53,178 nucleotides of DNA from the NCBI GenBank assembly GCA_937927435.1, contig CALBDW010000106.1, positions 1 through 53,178 of the forward strand, read 5' to 3'. The DNA is from an uncultured Bdellovibrionales bacterium (lineage in GTDB: Bacteria; Bdellovibrionota; Bdellovibrionia; Bdellovibrionales; JAMPXM01). The first letter of the stretch is position 1, and every line of letters begins with the position of its first letter. This document shows positions 9,141 to 16,657 of the stretch, piece after piece. The notes under the pieces were generated by a model. It had not been told where the DNA came from. It did no database searches and saw only the letters and a program-made list of their open reading frames with translations. The position numbers and the translations under genes are program-made.

Positions 9141-10274
9141 ATGATCAATAAGATGACCGTGCGTTCAGCAGTCGCCATCCTAGCGGCATTTGGGATGGCA
9201 GCTTGCTCGGCCGGAAACGGCGGTAGTGGCCCCGTTCCGACGATCAATAGGAGCGCAGATGGGGTTCAAGTTCTTTCTGAGACGATTCAAACCTCTTCGG
9301 TGAAGACGCAGGTGGCTGAAACGGCTCTTGCTGCGGAAAGCAATGACCTGTGGAGCCGTATCAATGCCATCACCATGGCTGAGGTTCGCCGCGAAACCGG
9401 TACGGAAACACGCATGGTGATCGACTTGCGTGACTCTTCGAACACATCTGTTCTCGTGTTCCACGCCGCTCCGGACTACTCCGGCGCAGTGTCTGTGACG
9501 GAAGGTATCGAAGCGACTGCTGAGATCGATTTTGATGATAACATGCAAGTGACCCTGATCACTGCTAATATCGGCGGTGTTGAGGCTGTCTTTGCTTTGG
9601 AACCTGCCGCGTTCCCGGGTCACGGTTCGGGCGTGAGCCAAGGTCTCCCGAAACAAGCGGTTCCGAAGCAAGAGTTCCCGAAACAAGCGATCCCGAAACA
9701 GGAGTTCCCGAAGCAAGCTCTGCCCAAGCAAGAGCTTCCGAAACAGGCTCTTCCTAAGCAGGCTCTGCCCAAGCAAGAGCTTCCGAAGCAAGCTCTTCCT
9801 AAGCAGGAGCTCCCGAAACAAGCTCTTCCTAAGCAGGCTTTGCCCAAGCAAGAGCTTCCGAAGCAAGCTCTGCCCAAGCAGGCTCTGCCCAAGCAAGAGC
9901 TTCCGAAGCAAGCTCTTCCTAAGCAGGCTCTGCCCAAGCAAGAGCTTCCGAAGCAAGCTCTTCCTAAGCAGGAGCTCCCGAAACAAGCTCTTCCGAAGCA
10001 AGCTCTTCCTAAGCAAGAGCTTCCCAAGCAGGCTCTTCCGAAACAGGCTCTTCCCAAGCAAGAATTCCCTAAACAAGGAATTCCGAAGGTCGGCGGAAGC
10101 ATTCCTGCTAACTTCCCGGGACATGGCCGCGTTCCGGTTCGTGTTCCGGTCGAGAACGTGAAACAAGGCATGCCGAAACAAGAAATGCCGAAACAGGCTA
10201 TGCCGAAACAGGAAGTGCCGAAACAAGCTCTTCCGAAGCAGGCTCTTCCGAAACAAGTCGGCGGCCACTGGTGA
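9141..10274 (+). CDS. Lipoprotein with 36 pentapeptide (A/E)-(L/F/M)-P-K-Q repeats
   Basis: The 377-residue product is a predicted lipoprotein (lipobox GMAAC, about residue 22). A ~145-residue globular part follows (residues ~23-167), then 30 consecutive five-residue units (residues 168-317). A 25-residue linker comes next, then six more units (residues 343-372) and a VGGHW end. Units are mostly ALPKQ and ELPKQ, often in an A-A-E order; edge units use Phe, Ile, Val or Met. FPGHG occurs once before the long array and once in the linker. The start at 9141 has AAGGAGG upstream; an upstream in-frame GTG at 9063 would lie inside the promoter. I do not recognise the family. The Pro-rich, Lys/Gln-dense array suggests an extended surface fibre or a crosslinking substrate. 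A strong terminator follows. Confidence 0.85.
   Translation: MINKMTVRSAVAILAAFGMAACSAGNGGSGPVPTINRSADGVQVLSETIQTSSVKTQVAETALAAESNDLWSRINAITMAEVRRETGTETRMVIDLRDSSNTSVLVFHAAPDYSGAVSVTEGIEATAEIDFDDNMQVTLITANIGGVEAVFALEPAAFPGHGSGVSQGLPKQAVPKQEFPKQAIPKQEFPKQALPKQELPKQALPKQALPKQELPKQALPKQELPKQALPKQALPKQELPKQALPKQALPKQELPKQALPKQALPKQELPKQALPKQELPKQALPKQALPKQELPKQALPKQALPKQEFPKQGIPKVGGSIPANFPGHGRVPVRVPVENVKQGMPKQEMPKQAMPKQEVPKQALPKQALPKQVGGHW
9642..10091 (+). repeat. Tandem 15-bp coding repeat, 30 units
   Basis: Thirty in-frame 15-base units encode x-x-P-K-Q; the last unit ends in Val instead of Gln. Many neighbours are nearly identical, and 45-base super-units (A-A-E order) recur. Such an array is prone to slippage and recombination, so copy number may vary between strains and could be misassembled from short reads. 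Confidence 0.93.
10167..10256 (+). repeat. Second tandem 15-bp repeat block, 6 units
   Basis: Six units of the same pentapeptide (GMPKQ, EMPKQ, AMPKQ, EVPKQ, ALPKQ, ALPKQ), separated from the long array by a 25-residue Gly/Val/Pro-containing linker. Met and Val in the hydrophobic position mark it as an older or separately expanded block. Confidence 0.92.
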
Positions 10275-10339
10275 TCAGTCCGCAGGAATGAAAGCAGTCG
10301 AAACGTCAATCGACCGTTAGGTGGAAGGACGTGCGGTGG

Positions 10340-10370
10340 GGAGGTGACCTCGTAAGTCACCTCCTTTTTT
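10340..10370 (+). terminator. Rho-independent terminator after the repeat lipoprotein
   Basis: Perfect 9-bp stem GGAGGTGAC / GTCACCTCC with a 7-base loop, followed by six T. It ends 21 bases before the next gene, so the transglutaminase-like gene depends on readthrough or its own promoter. Confidence 0.93.
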
Positions 10371-10391
10371 ACATGCGGAAAAACGGGGGGG

Positions 10392-11939
10392 ATGGACAAA
10401 ATGAGGATCTGGCTGACGGCTCTCCTTGTCGCCTTCTTTTCGTCCGGTGCGGCTGCGGAATCTGGCCGATCGATCGTCGATTTTAATATAAGCGATACGA
10501 CTTCTTATCTCCGTAAGTTTCACGAGAATCCGCGACAAGTGATGAACACCCCGCCAGTCAAATGGGACCAAAACGGACGGATCGTTCCGAGGGAATTTTC
10601 CGCGTTCGGTGCCTCGGTCCGGAACGCGGTAGAAATCAGGAAAGCGCGAAACAAGATTCGGGAAAAGATCTGCCAGGCTGCGGGAAAAAGGTGCGACGTC
10701 TTATCTCGCTTCGGCTTTTATGCGGGCTTCGACAGTGACAACGAAATCGACGCGTTCTTCGTCAATAACTCGTCGTACATCCGGACTTTGCGAGAAATGG
10801 AGACGAAAGGTTTGAAACGCGGACAACTCAAGCGCGCGCCCTGGTCCGATTCTTATTGGCCGATGCAGATGGGAATGATCGCGCGTCGCTGGCTGGATGA
10901 AGAAGCTCCGCAAACGCCGATGTTTATGGACCATCTCAGTTACTATGAAAAAAAACCGGCGAAGGAGGCTCCGCATGACAAGCTTTCACCGGCCGAAAAA
11001 TACGATCTCTTAGTCGGCGACACTTCTTTTTCCCTGACGGAATGGAACTGGCATCAAGGCAAACACACTTGGGATGAACGGGGATATGTCCCGGCTTGGG
11101 CCGGCATCTGCCACGGTTGGGCGTCGGCCGCGATCATGACGAACCCTCCGAAAAGGGCGGTGACCGTCATGGGACCCGGCGATACGCCGATCATCTTTTA
11201 TCCGTCCGATATCAAAGCCCTGCTTTCGGCGGCGTGGGCCAACTCCCCGCCGAAGAGCTATGTCGTCGGTAACCGGTGCAATGTCGTTCAGCCGGTTGAA
11301 GACGAAATGGGACGTGTGGTCGATCCCGTGTGCTTCGATGTGAATCCGGGCACATGGCACATCGCCATCGTCAACCAGATCGGGGTAAAAAAGAAAAGTT
11401 TCGTTATTGATGCGCAGTACGACGAACAGATTTGGAACTATCCTCTTTATTCTTACAAGTATTCATATTTTAACCCGCAGACGCTTGAGGTGTCGGACTC
11501 CCTCGTCGATGCAATGGTGCAAATGAAGGACTTCACGATCGACAAGTTTAAAAAGTACCGGAGCCCGCAAGCGAAGTACGTTGTGGGAATCGCGATGGAA
11601 GTTGCGTACTCGATCGCGAGCGCTCCGTCGACGCATCCCTATCAGAGCCCGCTTCTTCATGCGGTCAAAATGGTTTACGATCTAGAGTTGGACGATCTCG
11701 GTCGCATAATCGGTGGAGAGTGGTATTCGAACTTTCATCCGGATTTCATCTGGCATTTCGATTCCGATAGCCGTCCGCTTTCGAATGTGGAAAAGGAAAT
11801 GGGGGCGCCGTTGAAGTGGGACGGGCGTGGCCCTGTGGGCGTCGAGATCCGTGAGGCGGCGAAGAAAGCCTCCGCCGAAGGCCAGCCTCTGGCATCGGTT
11901 ATTGAAGCGATTTACCATCTTTCACAGCAGGCCGAATAA
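10392..11939 (+). CDS. Secreted transglutaminase-elicitor-like protein (putative Cys-His-Asp enzyme)
   Basis: The 515-residue exported protein has a Sec signal peptide (residues ~4-23, SSGAAAES). The central region reads like the transglutaminase elicitor family first known from Phytophthora: LSPAEKYDLLVGD, then AGICHGWASAA with Cys240, YPSDIKALL, GTWHIAIVNQIG with His323, and FVIDAQYDEQIWN with Asp340. This is the expected order of a papain-like/transglutaminase catalytic triad. The family assignment comes from remembered motif resemblance, not from a search, so the reaction (Gln-Lys crosslinking or proteolysis) is uncertain. A G-run touches the first ATG; the ATG at 10401 has better spacing and is an alternative start. 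The M61-like lipoprotein gene follows after 8 bases, so they form an operon. The repeat lipoprotein upstream is Lys/Gln-rich. Confidence 0.68.
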   Translation: MDKMRIWLTALLVAFFSSGAAAESGRSIVDFNISDTTSYLRKFHENPRQVMNTPPVKWDQNGRIVPREFSAFGASVRNAVEIRKARNKIREKICQAAGKRCDVLSRFGFYAGFDSDNEIDAFFVNNSSYIRTLREMETKGLKRGQLKRAPWSDSYWPMQMGMIARRWLDEEAPQTPMFMDHLSYYEKKPAKEAPHDKLSPAEKYDLLVGDTSFSLTEWNWHQGKHTWDERGYVPAWAGICHGWASAAIMTNPPKRAVTVMGPGDTPIIFYPSDIKALLSAAWANSPPKSYVVGNRCNVVQPVEDEMGRVVDPVCFDVNPGTWHIAIVNQIGVKKKSFVIDAQYDEQIWNYPLYSYKYSYFNPQTLEVSDSLVDAMVQMKDFTIDKFKKYRSPQAKYVVGIAMEVAYSIASAPSTHPYQSPLLHAVKMVYDLELDDLGRIIGGEWYSNFHPDFIWHFDSDSRPLSNVEKEMGAPLKWDGRGPVGVEIREAAKKASAEGQPLASVIEAIYHLSQQAE

Positions 11940-11947
11940 TCCGGAAG

Positions 11948-13705
11948 ATGCGCGTCGTTACGTTTCTTTTCCTCGTTCTATTCGCGATCGGATGCGGAGA
12001 CGACGGGCGAAAGGCTTCGTCGGTTGAAGTGACCGTGGAGCATCTTGGGCGTCGGGGCGGCTTTCGTGTCCAGTGGCGTCTTCCTCAGCCGGCTCGCGTT
12101 TTGATTTTTCAACGTGATGGCGCCGGTCGTGAAACTCAGTGGCATCCGAGAACGGAAGGCGTTGCTTTCGTAAAAAGAAACGGAATTGAAATTCTCGAAT
12201 CGAAAATTCCTCGGCGCGATTTCGCAGTCGAAATCGATGAAGTGTTCGTGGAAACGGCAGGAAACTATCCCGTGATGATTCCGTTTTCCGACGGTGGAAT
12301 CGTTTTCTTCACGGATCATCTGAGGGTGAGTTGGCTGAACTGCCTGTTCAAATGTTCGGACGCGGAAATCCAAACGCGCTCACTGGCGGCCGCCCCGATG
12401 GCGGCGAGATTTCACGCCGGCCCCGACGAGTTCGTGATCGCGAATGACCGCGTATCAAGAACGATGATCATGACGGCCCCTTCGAACTCCGGCATGGTCG
12501 TTTACTTCGGGCCTCAAGAGCCCATTCACGGTTTCGGATTTTCTTTCATTGTCGATGAAAACCTGCCTCTCTGGGTCCGCAAAGAGTTACAGAAGACGTT
12601 CCCCCGCCTTCTCCAACATTATTCACGGCGTTTGAATATCCCGTTGCCCTGGCGGCCCTTGGTCTTCGTACCGTATCTGGCGGGGCCTCGGATGGCCCGG
12701 GCCTCCTTTTCCGGTTCGGTTGTCGGCTCGAAGGTTGTGTTGGGACTGTTCGGCGACCGCTGGAAAAACCCGGACGCTGAAACGGGCACGGACTTCACAC
12801 GACTGATGGCGCATGAGTCTTTTCATCTCTGGAACGCATCGCTCTACCGAAGTATCGCGACTCGCGGAGGAGAGTGGCTTCATGAAGGGAGTGCCGACGC
12901 GATGTCGGCTCTCGCTCTTTTGGAACTTGGACTGATCGATCGTCTCGCGTTCATCGAGATGCACAGGGAAGCGCTCAACCGTTGCGCTCTGAGCTTAAGC
13001 GGCGGTTCACTCACGGATCCGCCGAAACCGTGGACGTTGAGAGCGCCGTACGATTGCGGCGCCGTCATGCAGTGGCTGCTCGAGCGGGCCCTTCGCGAAG
13101 TCAACGAAGACCTTTGGAAGTTTTGGCTTTCGGTTTTCGCGACGGCGTCGGGAGCTTCTGGAATCTACACGCATGATGATTTCTTCCGTCTCGCGCGAGA
13201 GTTCGCCGGAGAGACTTACGCGCCTTTAGTGGAGCAAATGCGAAGGCTCGGCAGCGGCGAACTGCGCGGTTCATTCGATGATCCTCAGGAGATCGAGGCG
13301 TTTTTCACCCGTATTTACGAGACTGCCGGTATCAGTCTCGCGATCAACGAGCAGAGGTGGCCGACCTGGTACTCGCGGCTCGTCGCTGAGAACGCTCTGA
13401 CGATCGCGGTGTACGACGACTGTCGGAATGCGGGCGGAGGATATTGGTTGGCGAAAGGTAACGGGGCTCGCCTGATCGGAGGCCCCCGTTGCCGTTCCCT
13501 CCGGGGCGAAATCGAAATCGAAAACATAGGCGAGTATTCGATATGGACCGATGGTGTCCGTATGTATGACTACGTCCACCAAGCCTGTCGACGTTCTGAT
13601 CGGATTTTAATTTTCACCGCGAGAGGGCGTCTCAGGAGCCTTTGGTGCCCTCGTTTGCCCGCGCGTCCGCGCTTTCTCGAGCCCCGTTCACTTGAGAAAA
13701 TTTGA
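11948..13705 (+). CDS. Lipoprotein metallopeptidase, M61-like gluzincin
   Basis: Predicted surface or periplasmic zinc peptidase of 585 residues with a lipoprotein signal (LFAIGC). The zinc site is clear: HESFHLWN (His289, Glu290, His293), followed 20 residues after the second His by WLHEGSADAM (Glu313). This matches the M61 glycyl-aminopeptidase pattern HExxHLWN...EG, and the preceding ~250 residues would be a beta-rich N-terminal domain as in that family. It starts 8 bases after the transglutaminase-like gene, so the two are probably cotranscribed. No PDZ domain is recognisable at the C terminus, which M61 enzymes often have. Substrate unknown. Confidence 0.8.
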   Translation: MRVVTFLFLVLFAIGCGDDGRKASSVEVTVEHLGRRGGFRVQWRLPQPARVLIFQRDGAGRETQWHPRTEGVAFVKRNGIEILESKIPRRDFAVEIDEVFVETAGNYPVMIPFSDGGIVFFTDHLRVSWLNCLFKCSDAEIQTRSLAAAPMAARFHAGPDEFVIANDRVSRTMIMTAPSNSGMVVYFGPQEPIHGFGFSFIVDENLPLWVRKELQKTFPRLLQHYSRRLNIPLPWRPLVFVPYLAGPRMARASFSGSVVGSKVVLGLFGDRWKNPDAETGTDFTRLMAHESFHLWNASLYRSIATRGGEWLHEGSADAMSALALLELGLIDRLAFIEMHREALNRCALSLSGGSLTDPPKPWTLRAPYDCGAVMQWLLERALREVNEDLWKFWLSVFATASGASGIYTHDDFFRLAREFAGETYAPLVEQMRRLGSGELRGSFDDPQEIEAFFTRIYETAGISLAINEQRWPTWYSRLVAENALTIAVYDDCRNAGGGYWLAKGNGARLIGGPRCRSLRGEIEIENIGEYSIWTDGVRMYDYVHQACRRSDRILIFTARGRLRSLWCPRLPARPRFLEPRSLEKI

Positions 13706-13897
13706 CCCCTTCGCTTCGGTTTTTCCTAAACCGGCTTCTCGGCTGGGTCATAAAACCCCGCTATTTTTGTTCTCAAGATTGTGACCGAAATTTCCATCTT
13801 CCGCCATTCACAGAGAAATGATTGCCTACGAAATACCGCAATTGTGTCGGTAGCTAAAAATTATTGAGAAGAATTCTTCACTCTCCATGGAGGGGTT

Positions 13898-15424
13898 ATG
13901 AGAAGGAAGATTCTGTGCCTGTTTGTCGCATCGACGCTTGCGGCTTGCAGTCCTGGAAGCGGTGGAAACGGGCCTTCGAATTCATCCTCATACGTTTGCC
14001 GAAGATTTCCGGAAAACGTGGTGGTGCAGGCCAGTTCGAGCGGGCCCGCTGATCCGTTCGCAATCCGCGGCAAAGTCATTTTGGAAGGCGTGCATCCTCT
14101 CAGCGATTCGGTGCTTCCGAAAGGGACGAGACTGGGCGTTACGGTCTCGGAAGCTTGCCGTTCCGGCGGGGAAGTGAGTTCGGCTTTCTCTCCCGCAATG
14201 ACGACGGTCCCGACCCCTTCAGGTGTCCGCTCGTACACCTGGACGTTGCCGCGCGACTATACGCTTGCGGAAATCCGTGAACTCGCTGAAAACGATGAAT
14301 GCATCGTTGGCATCAGCGATTCCGTGGTCGCGTACACAACCTCCGTCCAAGTCATCGACGACCCGCTGGTTCCGGAACAGGGTCATATGCGGAGCTTAAA
14401 AGCTCTCGAAGCGTTCGCGCTCGCGTTCAACCAACCGAATTCCGCGACCGTGACGATCGCGGTGATCGATACCGGCATCGATTTGCAACATGACGACTTG
14501 GCGCCGATCTTGTGGCGGAACGAGGGCGAGATCCCCGATAACGGTATTGACGACGACGGGAACGGTTACGTCGACGACGTGTACGGTTATAACTTCGCCC
14601 GTGACACCGGAAGCCCCGAATACATCACGAGCGTCTCAGCTTATCAGCATGGTACGCACGTTTCGGGGCTTGCGGCAGCGAGGGGAGGGAATTCGGTCGG
14701 TATCGCCGGCATCATGCCGGTGAATACCCGAATCATGGTGTTGAACGTGTTCGGGCGCGGATCTGGAGGAGCCCTGAGCGCCGATATCGCGAATGCGATC
14801 CGCTATGCCGCGGATAACGGCGCGGACGTGATCAATATGAGCCTCGGCGGAAGCGGGCGGAGCGCAGAGTACGAAGCGGCGCTTGCCTACGCGATCCGAA
14901 AAGGCGTCATGATCTTCGCCGCCGCTGGTAACGACGGACGGCAGCTTTCTTCCGATTTCTTTATGTCGCCGGCCTCTTACGCTCGGGAATTCCCCGGAAT
15001 GATGGCGGTCGCTTCGATCGATTCCGTGAGCGGCTTGCTCTCGTCGTTTTCAAACTACGGACCGGAATACGTGCAAGTCGCCGCTCCCGGTTCCGATGAC
15101 TCGAAAAAACGCATCGGCCTTCTTTCGACCTGGCCGGGGAACCGCTACCAGCGTACGCAAGGAACGTCGATGTCGACTCCGATTATGGCCGGCGCGGCGG
15201 CTTTGACGATTTCGATGATGCGTTCGAGAGGCTATGCGACTACGCCCGAACTCGTGCAGAGAATCCTCGAAGCGGCCGCGAGAAAAGATGAGAGTCTCGC
15301 TGGTCAGATCAAAAACGGCAACGTTTTGGATTTGAGGCGCTTGGTTGAGTTTATTACCGAGACGTATCCAGCCCGATACGGCTCGGGCACGCCGGTTACG
15401 GCGCCCATGCCTCCGGAGTGCTGA
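13898..15424 (+). CDS. Subtilisin-like serine protease (S8), lipoprotein
   Basis: Exported subtilase of 508 residues with a lipoprotein signal (LFVASTLAAC). About 150 residues of N-terminal domain/pro-region precede the catalytic domain, in which the triad is intact: VIDTGID (Asp191), HGTHVSG (His251) and GTSMSTP (Ser424). The Asn of the oxyanion hole is in AAAGNDG. GDNGIDDDGNGYVDD-type acidic residues after the Asp box look like a calcium-binding loop. GGAGGGG lies just before the ATG. A 12-bp perfect palindrome (GAAGAATTCTTC, about 13868-13879) sits in the 190-base upstream gap and may be an operator. Together with the two preceding genes it forms a run of secreted hydrolase-type proteins. 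Confidence 0.92.
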   Translation: MRRKILCLFVASTLAACSPGSGGNGPSNSSSYVCRRFPENVVVQASSSGPADPFAIRGKVILEGVHPLSDSVLPKGTRLGVTVSEACRSGGEVSSAFSPAMTTVPTPSGVRSYTWTLPRDYTLAEIRELAENDECIVGISDSVVAYTTSVQVIDDPLVPEQGHMRSLKALEAFALAFNQPNSATVTIAVIDTGIDLQHDDLAPILWRNEGEIPDNGIDDDGNGYVDDVYGYNFARDTGSPEYITSVSAYQHGTHVSGLAAARGGNSVGIAGIMPVNTRIMVLNVFGRGSGGALSADIANAIRYAADNGADVINMSLGGSGRSAEYEAALAYAIRKGVMIFAAAGNDGRQLSSDFFMSPASYAREFPGMMAVASIDSVSGLLSSFSNYGPEYVQVAAPGSDDSKKRIGLLSTWPGNRYQRTQGTSMSTPIMAGAAALTISMMRSRGYATTPELVQRILEAAARKDESLAGQIKNGNVLDLRRLVEFITETYPARYGSGTPVTAPMPPEC

Positions 15425-15428
15425 GAAC

Positions 15429-16142
15429 TCAGTTTTTCATCGAGCGCCGGTTTTCAATGACGGCGACGGATAAAATGAGACCGAGGCTGATCCACGTGGC
15501 GAGACTGAGGCCGAAGGGCTCCGGACCACGGGGATCACCCCGGAATTGCTCCATGATCATTCGTCCGATCGAATGAAGTAGAATCCAAAGTGAAAACAGA
15601 CGGCCCGGCTTCTGCGCCCAGAGGGGCGCGCGGGCTGTTCGTCTGAGATGTTCAAGATAAAGCAGAAGAGTTAAAATTCCCGATTCCCAAAAGACTGCGA
15701 ATGCTTGCGTCGGATAGCGGAACGTGACGCCTTCGAAGAGATGGCAGTAAGCTCCGTAGCAGCAGCCGACGATCCAGCAGGCGACCCGACCGGCGGCGTA
15801 TCCGAACGCCGCGATCGGAGCGAAGAGGTCAAGCCAAAGGGGAGGCTCCAGTTTCCGGCTGCGGGCGAAAAGAATTCCCGCGAGCCCGCCGGCGATCGCG
15901 CCTCCCAACCAAACGAAGCCGCCTTTCCAGACTTCAAAAACCCGCCACGGGTTTTCCGCGTAGTAGGCGGGCTCCTCAAAGACGACATGCGCGAGACGGG
16001 CGCCGAGAAAACCCGAGATCATCAGGACGAGCGCGAGATCGAGGGCCTGGTTACGGCCCAACCCGCGCGCGTCGGTTCTGCGAACGAGCCAAAGAATCGA
16101 AAGGCAAAAGGTCAAACTGATAACGAAAAAGTAAAGCATCAT
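15429..16142 (-). CDS. lgt: Prolipoprotein diacylglyceryl transferase (Lgt) family
   Basis: Integral inner-membrane enzyme that transfers diacylglycerol from phosphatidylglycerol to the lipobox Cys of prolipoproteins. The 237-residue product is multi-spanning and shows the family blocks: GGFVWLGGAIAGGL, AAGRVACWIVGCCYG and the C-terminal SIGRMIMEQFRGD. It is slightly shorter than E. coli Lgt. The His of the HGG motif (E. coli His103) is replaced by Leu in WLGG, so a divergent paralog or a variant active site is possible. The start codon overlaps the stop of lspA by 4 bases (ATGA), pairing the first and second enzymes of lipoprotein maturation in one transcript. It is convergent with the subtilase, with 4 bases between the stops. 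Confidence 0.83.
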   Translation of the reverse strand: MMLYFFVISLTFCLSILWLVRRTDARGLGRNQALDLALVLMISGFLGARLAHVVFEEPAYYAENPWRVFEVWKGGFVWLGGAIAGGLAGILFARSRKLEPPLWLDLFAPIAAFGYAAGRVACWIVGCCYGAYCHLFEGVTFRYPTQAFAVFWESGILTLLLYLEHLRRTARAPLWAQKPGRLFSLWILLHSIGRMIMEQFRGDPRGPEPFGLSLATWISLGLILSVAVIENRRSMKN

Positions 16143-16642
16143 CCTGGTTCGGGTTGCGACGAGGATTTTTGCTTAGTGAATTCGAGGAAGAGCAGGATGG
16201 CCACGCCCCCCACGATCGCCATGTCGGCGATGTTGAACGCCGGCCAGACGTATTTTTTCTGGATGTGAAAATCCAAGAAGTCGATCACATAGCGGAAGCG
16301 GAGTCGGTCAATGAAGTTTCCGATCGCACCACCGAAAACCATCGAAAGAGAGATGATCGCCCAGCGGTCGGTTTCCGCGACTCCACGCATGATCGCGAGA
16401 ATGATCAGAAGCGCAACGGGAGGAATGGACAGGAAAAACGCCTCCCGGAACCAAGCCGGCGCGTCGGCCAAAAAGCCGAACGCGGCGCCGGTGTTGCGGA
16501 CGTAGGTCAGGTTGAAGAAACCGGGGATCACCTCCACCGATTCATGCAACATGAAGTGCGTGTGGATATACATTTTAACGGCCTGGTCGGCGGCGATGAT
16601 CGCGCCGGCGATGGCCGCAAGAAGCAAGTACTTAATCTTCAT
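16139..16642 (-). CDS. lspA: Lipoprotein signal peptidase II
   Basis: Inner-membrane aspartyl protease that removes the signal peptide of lipidated prolipoproteins. At 167 residues it has the normal length and four hydrophobic segments. The conserved boxes are present: NTGAAFGF, GGAIGNFIDRLRFRYVIDF with the first catalytic Asp, and FNIADMAI with the second. It starts 15 bases after ileS and overlaps lgt, continuing the ileS-lspA order found in many bacteria. At least six proteins encoded in this window carry lipoboxes and would be its substrates. Confidence 0.95.
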   Translation of the reverse strand: MKIKYLLLAAIAGAIIAADQAVKMYIHTHFMLHESVEVIPGFFNLTYVRNTGAAFGFLADAPAWFREAFFLSIPPVALLIILAIMRGVAETDRWAIISLSMVFGGAIGNFIDRLRFRYVIDFLDFHIQKKYVWPAFNIADMAIVGGVAILLFLEFTKQKSSSQPEPG

Positions 16643-16657
16643 TCGGCGGACTGCTCC

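Noticed and set aside
9642..10256. CRISPR-like appearance of regular short repeats
   Set aside because: The repeats are contiguous, without spacers, keep a reading frame and lie inside a lipoprotein gene.
9180..10399. Long minus-strand open frames of Leu/Arg/Ser- or Cys/Gly-rich protein opposite the repeat array
   Set aside because: They are mirror images of the 15-bp repeat in other frames. The plus frame has a lipoprotein signal, a ribosome-binding site, a promoter and a terminator; the minus frames have none.
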